DNA of 22,067 nucleotides. Origin: an uncultured Collinsella sp. (lineage in GTDB: Bacteria > Actinomycetota > Coriobacteriia > Coriobacteriales > Coriobacteriaceae). Made by a program: the position numbers and the translations under genes. The stretch covers positions 1-22,067 of the forward strand of contig CABUMU010000017.1 of assembly GCA_902492855.1 (NCBI GenBank), read 5' to 3'. The notes under the pieces are model-generated. The model saw only the letters and a program-made list of their open reading frames with translations, made no database searches and was not told the DNA's origin. Shown in pieces: positions 22,060-22,067 of this stretch (the first letter of the stretch is position 1; every line of letters starts with the position of its first letter).

Positions 22060-22067
22060 GGCGGGAC

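Noticed and set aside
1..22067. CRISPR arrays, prophage or insertion-sequence genes
   Set aside because: No regularly spaced direct repeats and no integrase, transposase or phage structural gene were seen on either strand. The only repeats are the inverted repeats listed.

Overview
The window is GC-rich, densely packed bacterial chromosome. Every recognisable gene is on the + strand. The gene content (formate hydrogenlyase, selenocysteine machinery, tig-clpP-clpX) and protein sequence style suggest a strictly anaerobic gut actinobacterium of the class Coriobacteriia, most likely Collinsella. That assignment is inference from gene content, since no rRNA or other phylogenetic marker is present.

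Layout: (1) 1-5349 is the distal half of a formate hydrogenlyase (group 4 [NiFe] hydrogenase) operon: the tail of an upstream gene, hycE-like large subunit (NuoC/NuoD fusion), hycF-like ferredoxin, hycG-like small subunit, hycH, the hycI maturation protease and a formate channel of the FocA/FNT family, closed by a strong terminator. (2) 5414-7531 is a stand-alone molybdopterin oxidoreductase with a cysteine Mo ligand. (3) 7584-11190 is a complete selenocysteine insertion locus, selA-selB-selC. The tRNA-Sec gene (11030-11126) can be folded by eye and is followed by its own terminator. (4) 11282-12325 is mobA plus a small cysteine-rich protein of the DUF3343 (putative Se/S carrier-like) family. 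(5) 12334-12443 is a REPIN/BIME-like pair of inverted hairpin repeats. (6) 12658-14013 is gdhA (glutamate dehydrogenase) with a terminator, followed by a second long perfect inverted repeat. (7) 14243-17988 is a two-gene molybdenum hydroxylase (FAD subunit, then fused 2Fe-2S/Mo subunit). (8) 18138-18221 is tRNA-Leu(UAG). (9) 18313-21793 is tig-clpP-clpX. (10) The window ends in a third long perfect inverted repeat (21945-22059) with a hairpin nested in its loop.

How the genes fit together: formate brought in or out by FocA is oxidised by a formate dehydrogenase, probably a selenoprotein encoded upstream of the window. Its electrons pass through HycF and HycG to the NiFe site of HycE, giving H2. 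SelA, SelB and tRNA-Sec would provide the selenocysteine for that dehydrogenase, and MobA the bis-MGD cofactor. The DUF3343 protein beside them may handle selenium or sulfur. The mixed-acid/formate, molybdenum and selenium functions therefore sit together, whereas gdhA and tig-clpPX are housekeeping genes.

The points most worth a second look are: the selABC locus with a tRNA-Sec that appears to carry C33, a SelB whose NKxD-type G4 motif reads TMCD, the Cys-rich DUF3343 protein, the orphan Mo enzyme lacking the FDH-type His after its Mo-ligand Cys, and three unrelated long perfect inverted repeats at operon boundaries.
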